From Paroceanicella profunda (GTDB lineage: Bacteria; Pseudomonadota; Alphaproteobacteria; Rhodobacterales; Rhodobacteraceae), in contig NZ_CP040818.1 in the NCBI RefSeq assembly GCF_005887635.2, positions 1,052,001-1,116,000 on the forward strand: 64,000 nucleotides of DNA, read 5' to 3'. The notes beneath the pieces were generated by a model. The model searched no databases, was not told the DNA's origin, and saw only the letters and a program-made list of their open reading frames with translations. Of this stretch, positions 24,230 to 33,826 are shown one piece after another. The stretch's first letter is position 1. Each line of letters begins with the position of its first letter. The position numbers and the translations under genes were made by a program.

Positions 24230-24540
24230 GCCTCGTCTCTCCTGTCGTCTCTCGTCCCGTGCCGCCGCGCCCCGGGCCTGACCCGGGGCCTCCCGGCCCG
24301 CCTGTTCACCCGGCCCGCCTGTTCACCCGACTCGCCTGCTCACCCGGTCGGCCCGCCCACCTGGCCGGCCTGACGACCCGGCAGGCCCGCGCCGACTGCC
24401 CGCACCGCCTCCCGGCCCCCCGCGAGGCCCCGGGCCCGGCCCGGAGCGCCGGCACGCGGAGTGACCATGCGGCGCGGCGGGGGCGGGTTCAACCCGGTTC
24501 TGCGCGCCCGGACCGGGCTGGCCGGACCGGGCGGGGCCGC
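24230..24540. repeat. Gap between carbamoylase and hydantoinase with a 17-bp x4 array
   Basis: Within this 311-bp gap, bases 24294-24361 are four head-to-tail units of 17 bp: CGGCCCGCCTGTTCACC twice, then two increasingly diverged copies. No gene is seen in the gap. It interrupts an otherwise continuous minus-strand operon. Confidence 0.75.
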
Positions 24541-25467
24541 TCATGCCGGTTCGATCACCCCGGTCTGCGAGGTGATGCGCCCGTAATGCTCGATGCGCCG
24601 GTGGCGGGCGAAATCGAAGATGGTGGATTTGCCGAAGGCGCAGTCCGCGAAGTCGCAGGGGGCGAAGATCAGCTCATCCTCCTCGCTCGACGCCTCGGCG
24701 AGGATGAAGCCGTTCGGGTCCACGATCACCGAGCCGCCCATCAGCGGGTGGCCGTCCTCCACGCCCGCCTTGGCGATGCCGGCCACGAAAGTGGCGTTCT
24801 GGTAGGCGCCGGCCTGCAGCGAGAGCTTCGAGTGGAACAGGCGCTTCGCCAGCCCCTCGTCGCCCATCTGGCTGTTCACCGAGGGGGTGTTGTAGCCCAG
24901 CGTGATCAGCTCCACGCCCTGCAGGCCCATCACCCGGTAGGTCTCCGGCCAGCGGCGGTCGTTGCAGATCGCCATGCCCATGATCACGCCCTCGTTGCGC
25001 CAGACGTTGAAGCCGAGGTCGCCCGGCTCGAAGTAGCGCTTCTCCAGGTGCTGGTGGCTGCGCTCGGGGTCGTATTCCACATGGCCGGGCAGGTGGACCT
25101 TTCGGTACTTGCCCACGATCTCGCCCTTGCGGTCGGTCACGATGGAGGTGTTGAAATGCCGGCCCTCGGGGGTGAGCTCGGCATAGCCGAAGGTGATGGC
25201 GATGCCGAGATCGCGCGCCCGGTCGAACAGCGGCTGCGTGGCGCCGTTCGGCATCTCGCGCTCGAACCACTGGTCCACCTCGGCCTGGTCTTCCATGTAC
25301 CAGCGCGGGAAGAAGGTGGTGAGGGCAAGCTCGGGGTAGACGAGCATCTCCACGCCCTTCGCGGCCGCCTGCTCCAGCAGGTCGATCATGCGGGCGACGA
25401 CGGCTTCGCGGCTGTCGGCCTTCTGGATGGCGCCCATCTGGGCGCCGCCGATCACGAGTTTGGTCAT
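24541..25467 (-). CDS. N-carbamoyl-D-amino acid hydrolase (nitrilase superfamily)
   Basis: 308-residue carbon-nitrogen hydrolase with the Glu46-Lys124-Cys169 triad (VYPELAL, KYRKVHLPG, MAICNDRRW). Length and the RRWPETYRVMGLQGVELITLGYNTP region match the D-carbamoylase group (Agrobacterium DCase, 304 residues) closely. It hydrolyses N-carbamoyl-D-amino acids to D-amino acid, CO2 and ammonia, downstream of the hydantoinase. The ATG at 25465-25467 has a strong GGAGGAAA ribosome site; the frame extends 22 codons further into the permease gene region. Sits 22 bases after an ABC permease gene. Confidence 0.9.
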   Translation of the reverse strand: MTKLVIGGAQMGAIQKADSREAVVARMIDLLEQAAAKGVEMLVYPELALTTFFPRWYMEDQAEVDQWFEREMPNGATQPLFDRARDLGIAITFGYAELTPEGRHFNTSIVTDRKGEIVGKYRKVHLPGHVEYDPERSHQHLEKRYFEPGDLGFNVWRNEGVIMGMAICNDRRWPETYRVMGLQGVELITLGYNTPSVNSQMGDEGLAKRLFHSKLSLQAGAYQNATFVAGIAKAGVEDGHPLMGGSVIVDPNGFILAEASSEEDELIFAPCDFADCAFGKSTIFDFARHRRIEHYGRITSQTGVIEPA

Positions 25468-25489
25468 TTTGCGGGTTTCCTCCGTAGGA

Positions 25490-26155
25490 TCAGGCTGCAA
25501 GGCCGCGCTGGAACCGGCTGACGAGCCGGACAAGGGGCCAGAGCAGGACGAGATAGATGAGCGCCGCCAGCATGATGGGCGAGGCGTTGTAGGTGAGCGA
25601 GCGGGCCATGTTGGCCGAATAGAGCAGCTCGCCGAGCGAGACGACCGAAGCCAGCGAGGTGAGCTTGACCACCTCGATCGTGTTCGACAGCAGGTCGGGC
25701 AGCACGTTGCGCACCGCCTGCGGCAGGATCACCCAGGCGATGGTCTGGGCCTGGGTGAGGCCGGTGGAGCGCGCCGCCTCCCACTGCCCGCGCGGGATGG
25801 ACTGGATGCCCGCACGGTACACCTCGCCGTAGTAGGACGAGTTGTTGAGGAAGAAGGCGAGCACCACGGCCAGGAACGGCGAGATCTGCACCCCCGCGAA
25901 GGGCAGCCCGGAATAGACGAAGATCAGCAGCACCAGCGGCGGCAGGGCGCGGAAGAAATCCGTCACCACCACCGAGGGCCAGCGCAGCCAGCGCCGCGGC
26001 GACAGGCAGCCGAGCGCCAGGAAGAACCCGCCGACGAGCCCCAGCAGCACCACCGCGGCGCAGAGCTTCGCCGTCATCCACAGCCCCTGCAGCAGGAAGG
26101 GCAGCGCGCGGGCCATCACGTCGAGGTTGAAGAACTGGTCGAGGAAAAGCTCCAT
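25490..26155 (-). CDS. Polar amino acid ABC transporter permease (HisMQ type), second
   Basis: 221-residue inner-membrane permease with about five hydrophobic segments and the EAA loop YRAGIQSIPRGQWEAARSTGLT typical of HisMQ-family permeases that contact the ATPase. Four bases separate it from the upstream permease. Together with that permease, the ATPase and the binding protein it forms a complete importer for an amino acid or its N-carbamoyl/hydantoin derivative. Confidence 0.92.
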   Translation of the reverse strand: MELFLDQFFNLDVMARALPFLLQGLWMTAKLCAAVVLLGLVGGFFLALGCLSPRRWLRWPSVVVTDFFRALPPLVLLIFVYSGLPFAGVQISPFLAVVLAFFLNNSSYYGEVYRAGIQSIPRGQWEAARSTGLTQAQTIAWVILPQAVRNVLPDLLSNTIEVVKLTSLASVVSLGELLYSANMARSLTYNASPIMLAALIYLVLLWPLVRLVSRFQRGLAA

Positions 26156-26159
26156 GGCG

Positions 26160-26833
26160 TCAGGCCTTCTTCCAGGCGAAGCGGCTTTCCAGCCAGCGCG
26201 CGACGATCACGAAGGGGATGAAGATGGCGAGATAGGCGAGCGCGCCCATGGTGAGCGGCGCCGCGGAGCCGGAGAAGCTCTGCGCCGTGGTGGCGGCGGA
26301 GAGGATCTCCGACACCCCGATCACCGAGCCCAGCGCCGTCATCTTGGTGATGGCGAGCGCGCGGTTGACCAGCGAGGGCACCGCCAGCCGGGCGGCCTGC
26401 GGCAGCGCCACGTGCAGCAGCGTCTCGCCGAAGGTGAGGCCGGTGGCGCGCCCTGCCTCCCACTGCCCGCGCGGCAACGAGGTGAAGCCGGCCCAGAAGA
26501 TCTCCTCCGCGAAGGCCGCCAGCGTGCCCGCCAGCACCACGAACAGCACCATCGGCCCGGAGAGGGTCAGCCCCACGTTCGGCAGGCCGAAGTAGAACAG
26601 CAGGATCACCACCAGCGGCGGCAGGGAGCGGCCGATGTCGGCGTAGCAGATGATGAAGACGTTCAGCCAGCGCAGGCCCAGCGTGCGCAGGCAGGCAAGC
26701 CCCAGCCCCACCGCCACCCCGGCGAGGATGATCACCACCGCCAGCAGCACCGTCACCCCCACCCCGTGCAGGATGTCGGGCAGGTATTTCGCCATGACGG
26801 CGGCGTTGAAGAAGGTCTCGATGAAGCGGTCCA

Positions 26834-26834
<1 letters not shown>
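26160..26834 (-). CDS. Polar amino acid ABC transporter permease (HisMQ type), first
   Basis: 224-residue HisMQ-family permease with the EAA loop FWAGFTSLPRGQWEAGRATGLT near residue 105. I take the ATG at 26832-26834, which overlaps the ATPase stop (TGATG); a GTG codon one position upstream also fits. Paralogous to the next permease, as usual for heterodimeric polar amino acid importers. Confidence 0.92.
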
Positions 26835-27574
<740 letters not shown>

Positions 27575-27810
27575 GGGCTCTCCGGAGTGAGGCAGGGCCG
27601 GCCCGCGGAAGCGGACGCGGCGGAAGGCTGTGTCGGCGCCCCGGCGCCCTGGCGGGCCGGAGCGCGGGGAAAGGCCCGGGCCGGGGAGGCGATCCCCGCT
27701 TCGGGCCGGTCGTCTCGCCGGCGTCGGGCCGGGCAAGGGGTCCGGCACCTGTCCGGATCTCGGCCCGGGCCCCGGGCCGGCCCGACGCCGGGTTCCGGGC
27801 CGGGCTGCGG

Positions 27811-27950
27811 CTCCGGCGTCAGTCCGGGCGTCGGCCGCGGCCCGGCTCCGGCGTCAGTCCGGATGTCGGCCGCGGCCCGGCTCCGGCGTCAGGCCGGGTG
27901 TCGGCCGCGGCCCGGCTCCGGCGTCAGGCCGGGTGTCGGCCGTGGCGCGG
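27811..27950 (-). repeat. Tandem array of a 35-bp unit, four copies
   Basis: Four consecutive 35-bp units start at 27811, 27846, 27881 and 27916; each begins CTCCGGCGTCAG and contains GTCGGCCG. Copies differ at a few positions. The array occupies the middle of the 27575-28081 gap between the binding-protein gene and the ATPase gene. The rest of the gap is GC-rich with scattered GGCCGG-type motifs and no gene. Confidence 0.85.
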
Positions 27951-28081
27951 TTCCGGCATCGGCCTTGGCGCCGGGATCGGGCCGGGGATCACATCCCGCT
28001 TCGCGGCCGGGCCGGGCCCCGGTTCTGGTCCCGTATCGGGGCCGGCCGGCGCCCGGACGCGGGCAGCCGGCCGGGCTGCGA

Positions 28082-28936
28082 TCAGGAGAGGTCGTCGCAG
28101 GACGGCGTGTGGTCGTCCTCCTCGTAGCCCGGGAAGCCGGGCACGCCGTAGCCCGGCGTGGGGGTGACGATGGTGGTACCCTCGGCGGGGGTGACGCCGA
28201 ACCACTTCTCGGAGAGCGCGGCCATGGAGCCGTCGAGCTTCAGGCATTCGATGGCGCGGTCCACCAGGTTGCGGGTGGCGGTGTCGTCCTTGCGGAAGGG
28301 CAGCGCCCAGACGAGGCCGGTCTCGTATTCGAAGGAGAGCTTGATGCGCGGGTTCTGCTTCGCGGCCCAGGCGGCGACGGTGGCACCGGCGAGGTTCGCG
28401 TCCGCCCGGCCGGTCATGACCGCCTGAACGGCGTCGGTGTTGGTGCCGTAGCTTTCCACCGTCCAGCCGTATTCCTCCGCGCGCTCGCGCAGGAAGCTGT
28501 CATAGGCCGAGCCCTTGTTCACCGCGATGGTCTTGCCCTTGAAATCCTCCAGCGAGGTGAAGTCGGCGGCATCGGCCGGCACCACGAAGCGGAAGTTCGT
28601 GTCCATGAACCCCTCGGTGAAGAGCAGGTTCTCCGCGCGCTCGGCGTTCACCGTGGTCGGAGCGGCGATGAAGTCGAACGTGCCGGCCTGCAGCGCCGGG
28701 ATGAGGCCGGAGAACTGGGTGGCGGTGATCTCCATGGTCTTGCCCAGCCGCTCGCCGATCAGGTTCGCGAGGTCGACGTTGAAGCCCTCCACGCCGCCGC
28801 TCATGCTCGGCATCGCGTGCGGGGCGAAGGTGCCGTCGAGCCCCACCTTGTAGGTGCCCTCGGCCAGGGCGGGCAGCGCGAGGAGCGAAGCGGTGAGGGC
28901 GAGGGCTGCGAGGCCGGCCTTCGGGGATCGGGTCAT
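28082..28936 (-). CDS. ABC transporter substrate-binding protein, family 3 (amino acid)
   Basis: 284-residue periplasmic binding protein; signal peptide of about 26 residues ending LPALAEG, then the GTYKVGLDGTFAPHAMPS strand and VEGFNVDLANLIGERLG, both family-3 SBP hallmarks. The acidic C-terminus (EEDDHTPSCDD) is unusual. The ATG at 28934-28936 follows AGGAG. It is the first gene of the minus-strand importer/hydantoin operon. Confidence 0.93.
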   Translation of the reverse strand: MTRSPKAGLAALALTASLLALPALAEGTYKVGLDGTFAPHAMPSMSGGVEGFNVDLANLIGERLGKTMEITATQFSGLIPALQAGTFDFIAAPTTVNAERAENLLFTEGFMDTNFRFVVPADAADFTSLEDFKGKTIAVNKGSAYDSFLRERAEEYGWTVESYGTNTDAVQAVMTGRADANLAGATVAAWAAKQNPRIKLSFEYETGLVWALPFRKDDTATRNLVDRAIECLKLDGSMAALSEKWFGVTPAEGTTIVTPTPGYGVPGFPGYEEDDHTPSCDDLS

Positions 28937-29262
28937 GAAACTCTCCTGGTTGGAATGCGGCTGTTTTTCGTTGCGGGTCGAGATGCACGTCCGGTGCGGG
29001 CGCGCGCTCGGAGCCGCTCCGGCGCTGCCCGACACTGCCATCCCGCTGTCATGCGGCAGAGTTCCCCGATCCCTGCCGCAGCGCAACACAAATCATTATT
29101 CTTATAGTTCTTGAATTATAATTCATAAATATAATAGCAGGCGCGCGGCTGCCCGCGGCGGCTGGCGTTCGCGCCGGATATCTGTTCAGAATGCCGGCAC
29201 ATGGGGAAGGCCGCCGCTTCGGCGGGCAGGGATCCGACAGCAGGGAAAAGCAGGGAAGAACG
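28937..29262. promoter_or_regulatory. Divergent promoter region with AT-rich palindrome
   Basis: Gap between the binding-protein gene (minus) and the glutamine-synthetase-like gene (plus). Bases 29090-29145 are strikingly AT-rich for this genome and contain the perfect palindrome TGAATTATAATTCA at 29112-29125. It is a good candidate for a shared operator or overlapping promoters; the LysR protein encoded at 21147 is a possible ligand. Confidence 0.5.
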
Positions 29263-30726
29263 ATGTCTGTGCAGCGCAGAAGCGACCTGGCCAATGGTCC
29301 GGTCGGGGGAATGGGCCTTCTGGCCGACGAGGATTTCGCACGGGCCGAGGAGTTGCTGACCCGCATGGCGGCGGAGGGAATCGAGACCGTCCGCCTCGCC
29401 TTCGCCGACCAGCACGGCGTGATCCGCGGCAAGACCGTCGTGGCGGAGGCCTTCGCCTCGGCGGTGAAGAGCGGCATGGCAGTCACCTCCACCCTGCTGC
29501 TGAAGGACACCTCGCACCGCACGGTCTTCCCGGTCTGGACCCGGGACGCGGGCTTCGGCGCCGGCATGCTCACCGGCGCGAGCGACATCCTGCTGGTGCC
29601 GGACCCGGCCACGTTCAGGGTGCTGCCCTGGTCGCCGCACTCGGCCTGGATCCTGTGCGACCTCTTCCTGAAGGACGGCACGCCGATCCCCTTCTCCTCG
29701 CGCACCATCCTGAAGGATTCGGTGGCGAAGCTGGCGGAGCGCGAGATGGCGCTCATCTGCGGGCTGGAGGTGGAATTCTACGTCTACGCGCTGGAGGACG
29801 AGCGCCTCACCCATGCCGAGACGGGGATGCCCCCCGCCCCGCCGAAGACCACCCTCGTCTCGCACGGCTACCAGTACCTCACCGAATCGCGCTACGACGC
29901 GCTGGAGGACATCATGGACGAGCTGCGCCGCAACGCGGTGGCGCTCGGCATGCCGGTGCGCTCCATGGAGGCGGAGTTCGGCCCCTCGCAATGCGAATTC
30001 ACCTTCGAACCGGCCACCGCGCTCGAACACGCCGACACCATGCTGCTGTTCCGCTCCATGGTGAAGGCGATCTGCGCGCGCCGCGGCCTGCACGCCACCT
30101 TCATGTGCCGCCCCCAGGTGGAGAACGGCATGGCCAGCGGCTGGCACCTGCACCAGTCCGTCGTCCACACCCGCACCGGCGAGAACCTGTTCATGCCGGG
30201 GGCGGACGGCGCGCTCACCCCGGCCGCGAACGGCTGGATCGCCGGGTTGCTGGCGCATGCGCAGGCCTCCTGCCTGCTCACCACGCCCACCGTGAACGGC
30301 TACAAGCGCTACCAGGCCTTCCAGCTCGCCCCCGACCGGGTGCAATGGGGGCGGGACAACAAGGGCGCGATGATCCGCGGGCTGATGGCCCCGGGCGACC
30401 GCGCCAGCCGGATCGAGAACCGCGTGGCCGAGCCCGCCGCCAACCCCTACCTCTACTTCGCCAGCCAGATCCTGGGCGGGCTGGACGGTATCCGCGCCGG
30501 CCGCGAAGCCCCCGCCCCGGTGGAAAACCCCTACGAGACCGACGCGAAACTGCTGCCCAAGAGCCTGATCGCCGCGGTGGAGGCCTTCGAGGCCTCCGAC
30601 ATGCTGCGCGCCGAACTGGGGGAGGATTTCGTCCGCTACCTCGCGCATATCAAGCGCGCGGAGTGGGAGCGCTACCTCTCCGTGGTCTCGGACTGGGAGC
30701 AGCGCGAGTATTTCTCCACCTTCTGA
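29263..30726 (+). CDS. Glutamine-synthetase-family ligase (GlnA/PuuA-like)
   Basis: 487-residue GS-fold enzyme. ATP/metal-site features: GLEVEFYVY, EFGPSQCEFTF, WHLHQSV, the NGYKRYQAFQLAP block and SRIENRVAEPAANPYLY. It lacks the GlnA adenylylation-loop Tyr context and is closer to gamma-glutamyl-amine synthetase-like relatives used in amine and amino acid catabolism. It would ligate glutamate to an amine using ATP. I prefer ATG 29263 behind CAGGGAAGAAC. It stands alone, divergent from the hydantoin/ABC operon. Confidence 0.88.
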   Translation: MSVQRRSDLANGPVGGMGLLADEDFARAEELLTRMAAEGIETVRLAFADQHGVIRGKTVVAEAFASAVKSGMAVTSTLLLKDTSHRTVFPVWTRDAGFGAGMLTGASDILLVPDPATFRVLPWSPHSAWILCDLFLKDGTPIPFSSRTILKDSVAKLAEREMALICGLEVEFYVYALEDERLTHAETGMPPAPPKTTLVSHGYQYLTESRYDALEDIMDELRRNAVALGMPVRSMEAEFGPSQCEFTFEPATALEHADTMLLFRSMVKAICARRGLHATFMCRPQVENGMASGWHLHQSVVHTRTGENLFMPGADGALTPAANGWIAGLLAHAQASCLLTTPTVNGYKRYQAFQLAPDRVQWGRDNKGAMIRGLMAPGDRASRIENRVAEPAANPYLYFASQILGGLDGIRAGREAPAPVENPYETDAKLLPKSLIAAVEAFEASDMLRAELGEDFVRYLAHIKRAEWERYLSVVSDWEQREYFSTF

Positions 30727-30880
30727 CGCGGGCCCCCGGGGGCGGCGGGGCCGGGACATGCCGTCTCCGCCCCGCGCTTGCGGGAGGAGAGGCCGGCACG
30801 GGCCCCGTTCCGGGCAGGATGCGCCTCCGCGCCCGGGCGCCCCGGGACCGCCGGTCAGCCGGGATGGCGCGGCGCGGCGG

Positions 30881-31132
30881 TCAGCTGAACCAGAGCACCA
30901 GTCCGAAGGCCAGCAGCCCCAGCACGACGAAGGAGCCGAGGGTGGGGCCGCCACGCCGCGTGTCCTCCGCCCGGGCGCGCGGGGTCGGCTTCGCGGCGGG
31001 TCCGGCAGCGGGTCTCGCGGCGGATTTCGCGGCGGATCGCGCGGCCTTCTCGGCCTCGCAGGCGGCGCAAACGCCATCGTCATAGGGGCCATGGCGGGGG
31101 CAATCGCCCGCCGGAGCGTAATAGCTGGACAT
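30881..31132 (-). CDS. Small zinc-ribbon membrane protein, unknown
   Basis: 83 residues, not assigned to a named family. From the N-terminus: CPRHGPYDDGVCAACE with Cys-His-Cys-Cys spacing suggesting a small zinc-binding knuckle (residues about 10-25), an Ala/Lys/Pro-rich linker, then one hydrophobic C-terminal helix (FVVLGLLAFGLVLWF). The architecture suggests a membrane-anchored protein with a short zinc-binding head. Start at 31132 is chosen for the MSSYYA context; an ATG 13 codons upstream is possible. No clear ribosome site. Confidence 0.55.
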   Translation of the reverse strand: MSSYYAPAGDCPRHGPYDDGVCAACEAEKAARSAAKSAARPAAGPAAKPTPRARAEDTRRGGPTLGSFVVLGLLAFGLVLWFS

Positions 31133-31300
31133 GAATTCTATCCGTTCTGATCGAGAGAAAAAAACATTCAAACAGGCTCAGCCTAGCACGGCCCGGCCCG
31201 GAAAATCAGGCCCTGTTTGCACCCGTCGGCATTTTCGGCCCGAGGGAGGCCCGGCGTGCCGGAGGCGGGGCCGCCCCGCGCACGCGACTGCTGCGCCCGG

Positions 31301-32413
31301 TCAGCGGCCCGTCGGGCCCGCCCCGCCTGTTGCTTCTGCCCTGCCGGCCGCCTCCGCCCCGTCCGCCGCTCCTGCTCCGCAAGTTGCGCCAGCCCTGCAG
31401 TCCGCCTCCGCCCCGTCCGCTGCTCCCGCCCCGCCAGTTGCTCCTGCCGCTCCCGCCCCGCCAGTTGGGCCGGCCCCGCCCGCCGCGGCTGCTGTGCCTG
31501 CCGGGCCGGTGCCCCCGGCCACCTCTTCCGCCCTGTCGGCCTCGAGGCGGGCGAGAAACGCCTCCGCGGCGGGGGAGAGGGCGAAGCCCCGGCGGCGATA
31601 GAGGCAGAAGTTGCGCCGCACTGCCGGCGCCTCCAGCTCCACGAACCGCACGCCGAAGCCGGCGGCGAAGGGCGCCACGTAGCGCGGGGCGGCGGTGACG
31701 CCCACGCCCCGGCCCACCAGCGCCAGCGCGGTGGTCATGTAGCGCGCCTCGGTGGCGCGGTGCAGGCGGAACCCGGGCTGGCCCGGATGCAGAAGCCGCT
31801 CCAGATGGGCGGCGAACTCATCGGAATAGAGCACCCAGGGCTCCGCCAGCACATCCGCCCAGGCCAGCCGCCGCGCCCCGGCCCAGCGGCTGCCGGCGTG
31901 GCACACGAGGTCGATGGGTTCGGCCCAGAGCAGGGTGCGCGTCACGTCGTCCGGCACCGGGCGCTCCGGGCCCACGCCGATCTCCGCGTCATGCCGGCGC
32001 ACCGCCTCGCCCACCTCGTCCGCGGTCACGTCGATGATGCCCAGCGAAATGTCCGGATATTCGGCGTGGAAGCGCTCGACGCTGCGCGGCAGAAGGCTGC
32101 AGGCGAACATCTGCGGCGCGGCGATGCGCAGGGAGCCGCGGCGCAGCTCCCGCAGGTCTCGCGCGCCGTCGAACACTTCCTGCAGGTCGGCGAGCATGCG
32201 CTGCGCGGCCGGCAGCAGCCCCAGCCCCGCCTCGGTGAGCGAGACAGCCCGCGTGGTCCGTACGAAGAGCGGCAGGCCGAAATCCGCCTCCAGCTGGCGC
32301 ACCAGCATGCTCACCGCCGATTGCGTGAGGTGGAGCCGCACGGCCGCCTCGGTGAAGCTGCGCGCCTCGGCCACCGCCACGAAGGCCCGGAGCTGGCGCA
32401 GGGTGATATTCAT
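31301..32413 (-). CDS. LysR-family regulator with a low-complexity C-terminal tail
   Basis: 370 residues. Normal LysR body (about 1-300): N-terminal HTH with FTEAAVRLHLTQSAVSMLVRQLE and the effector domain. It is followed by about 70 residues of almost only Gly, Ala, Thr, Glu and Pro (GGAGPTGGAGAAG-type repeats), which family members normally lack; the DNA there looks like a degenerate GC-rich microsatellite. The gene is divergent from the DadA-like gene with a 111-bp gap carrying an inverted repeat, so it probably regulates dadA-hyuAB-tctCBA. Confidence 0.9.
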   Translation of the reverse strand: MNITLRQLRAFVAVAEARSFTEAAVRLHLTQSAVSMLVRQLEADFGLPLFVRTTRAVSLTEAGLGLLPAAQRMLADLQEVFDGARDLRELRRGSLRIAAPQMFACSLLPRSVERFHAEYPDISLGIIDVTADEVGEAVRRHDAEIGVGPERPVPDDVTRTLLWAEPIDLVCHAGSRWAGARRLAWADVLAEPWVLYSDEFAAHLERLLHPGQPGFRLHRATEARYMTTALALVGRGVGVTAAPRYVAPFAAGFGVRFVELEAPAVRRNFCLYRRRGFALSPAAEAFLARLEADRAEEVAGGTGPAGTAAAAGGAGPTGGAGAAGATGGAGAADGAEADCRAGATCGAGAADGAEAAGRAEATGGAGPTGR

Positions 32414-32427
32414 CAGCCCTCCTGATC

Positions 32428-32448
32428 AACAAAGCAGAAAACTTTGTT
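32428..32448. promoter_or_regulatory. Candidate LysR operator between lysR and the DadA-like gene
   Basis: AACAAAG (32428-32434), 7 bases, then CTTTGTT (32442-32448) form a perfect inverted repeat in the only AT-rich part of the divergent gap. Position next to the lysR start and 77 bases before the oxidase start suits a LysR-type recognition site. Confidence 0.5.
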
Positions 32449-32524
32449 TGCATGATAAATCACCTGTGTCGAGTATGGCCCCTGCGGACGGGTGGGTTTT
32501 CAGGTCGGGGAGGCGGGGCGCAGC

Positions 32525-33826
32525 ATGCATATTGCCGTGATCGGTGCGGGAATCGTGGGCGTCTGCACCGCGGCCTGGCTTCAGCGCGACGGCCATGAGG
32601 TGACCATCATCGACCCGCTGGAGGCCGGGGAGGCCTGTTCCTTCGGCAACGCGGGCTCGCTCTCGCCCTCCGCCTGCCTGCCGGTGGGCATGCCGGGCAT
32701 GTGGAAGAAGGTGCCCGGCTGGCTGATGGACCCGACGGGGCCGCTGACCATCCGCCCCTCCTACCTGCCCTCCGTGGCGCCCTGGCTGCTGCGCTTCCTG
32801 CGCGCCTCGCGCCGGGCGGAGGTGGAACGCATCGCCACGGCCATGCGCGGGCTGCTCGCCCCGGTGTTCGACGCCTACACGCCGCTGTTGCAGCGCGCCG
32901 CGGCCACCGGGCTGGTGCGGCGCACCGGTTGCCTCTACGTCTACTCCTCCCGCGAAACGGCGCAGCAGTGGAGCTGGGGGATGAACCTGCGCCGGTCGCT
33001 GGGGGTGGAGCTGCGCGACGTGGAGCGCGAGGAGCTGGAGGCGCTGGAGCCGGACCTGCGCGGCCGCTTCCGCTTCGGCATCCTGGCGCCGGAGAACGGC
33101 TCGGCGGCGGACCCCTCCGCGCTGGTGAAGTCCATCTACGTGCGCTGCCTGGCCGACGGGGCCTCGCACCTCACGCAGCGGGTGAGCGGCTTTTCCATCC
33201 GCGACGGGCTGGTGGAGCAGGTGCGCTTCCGGGGCGACGCGCCGCTCGATGTGGACGCCGTGGTGGTCGCGGCCGGGGCCTGGTCGGCGGAGCTGGCCCG
33301 GGCGGTGGGGCTCTCGGTTCCGCTGGAGAGCCAGCGCGGCTACCACGTGACGGTGCAGAGCACCAACCTCGCCCTGCGCCACACGGTCATGGCGATGGAA
33401 CACAACCTGATGGTGAACCCGATGGACGTGGGCCTGCGGCTGGCCGGAACGGTGGAACTGGCCGGCCTGCGGGCCCCGCCGGACTATGCCCGGGCCGACA
33501 TGCTGCTGGCGCGCGGGCGCGAGCTGTTCCCGCATCTCGACACCAGCCGGGTGACGCGCTGGATGGGCCACCGCCCCTGCCTGCCCGACAGCATGCCGGT
33601 GATCGGCCGGGCGCCGCGGGTGGGGAACGTGTTCCTCGGCTTCGGCCACGGGCACGTGGGCATGTGCGGCGGGGCCACCACCGGGCGCGAGATCGCGGCG
33701 CTGGTGGCGGGGCGCGCGCCGGAGATCGACCTCTCCCCCTTCTCGCCCACGCGGTTCCGCCCGGGCGCGGCGCGGCGCCGGGCGGCGGCAGGTGCCGTCG
33801 CCACGGGCGGCGACGCGGCGGCATGA
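32525..33826 (+). CDS. DadA-like FAD-dependent D-amino acid oxidoreductase
   Basis: 433-residue FAD/DAO-family protein with the N-terminal dinucleotide loop VIGAGIVGVCTAAWL, the FGNAGSLSPSA segment typical of DadA-type D-amino acid dehydrogenases and a C-terminal FGHGHVGMCGG FAD motif. It would oxidise a D-amino acid (or related amine acid) to the 2-oxoacid and pass electrons to the respiratory chain or O2. Start ATG 32525. It overlaps hyuA (ATGA at 33823), linking amine oxidation to hydantoin/oxoproline opening. Confidence 0.88.
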   Translation: MHIAVIGAGIVGVCTAAWLQRDGHEVTIIDPLEAGEACSFGNAGSLSPSACLPVGMPGMWKKVPGWLMDPTGPLTIRPSYLPSVAPWLLRFLRASRRAEVERIATAMRGLLAPVFDAYTPLLQRAAATGLVRRTGCLYVYSSRETAQQWSWGMNLRRSLGVELRDVEREELEALEPDLRGRFRFGILAPENGSAADPSALVKSIYVRCLADGASHLTQRVSGFSIRDGLVEQVRFRGDAPLDVDAVVVAAGAWSAELARAVGLSVPLESQRGYHVTVQSTNLALRHTVMAMEHNLMVNPMDVGLRLAGTVELAGLRAPPDYARADMLLARGRELFPHLDTSRVTRWMGHRPCLPDSMPVIGRAPRVGNVFLGFGHGHVGMCGGATTGREIAALVAGRAPEIDLSPFSPTRFRPGAARRRAAAGAVATGGDAAA

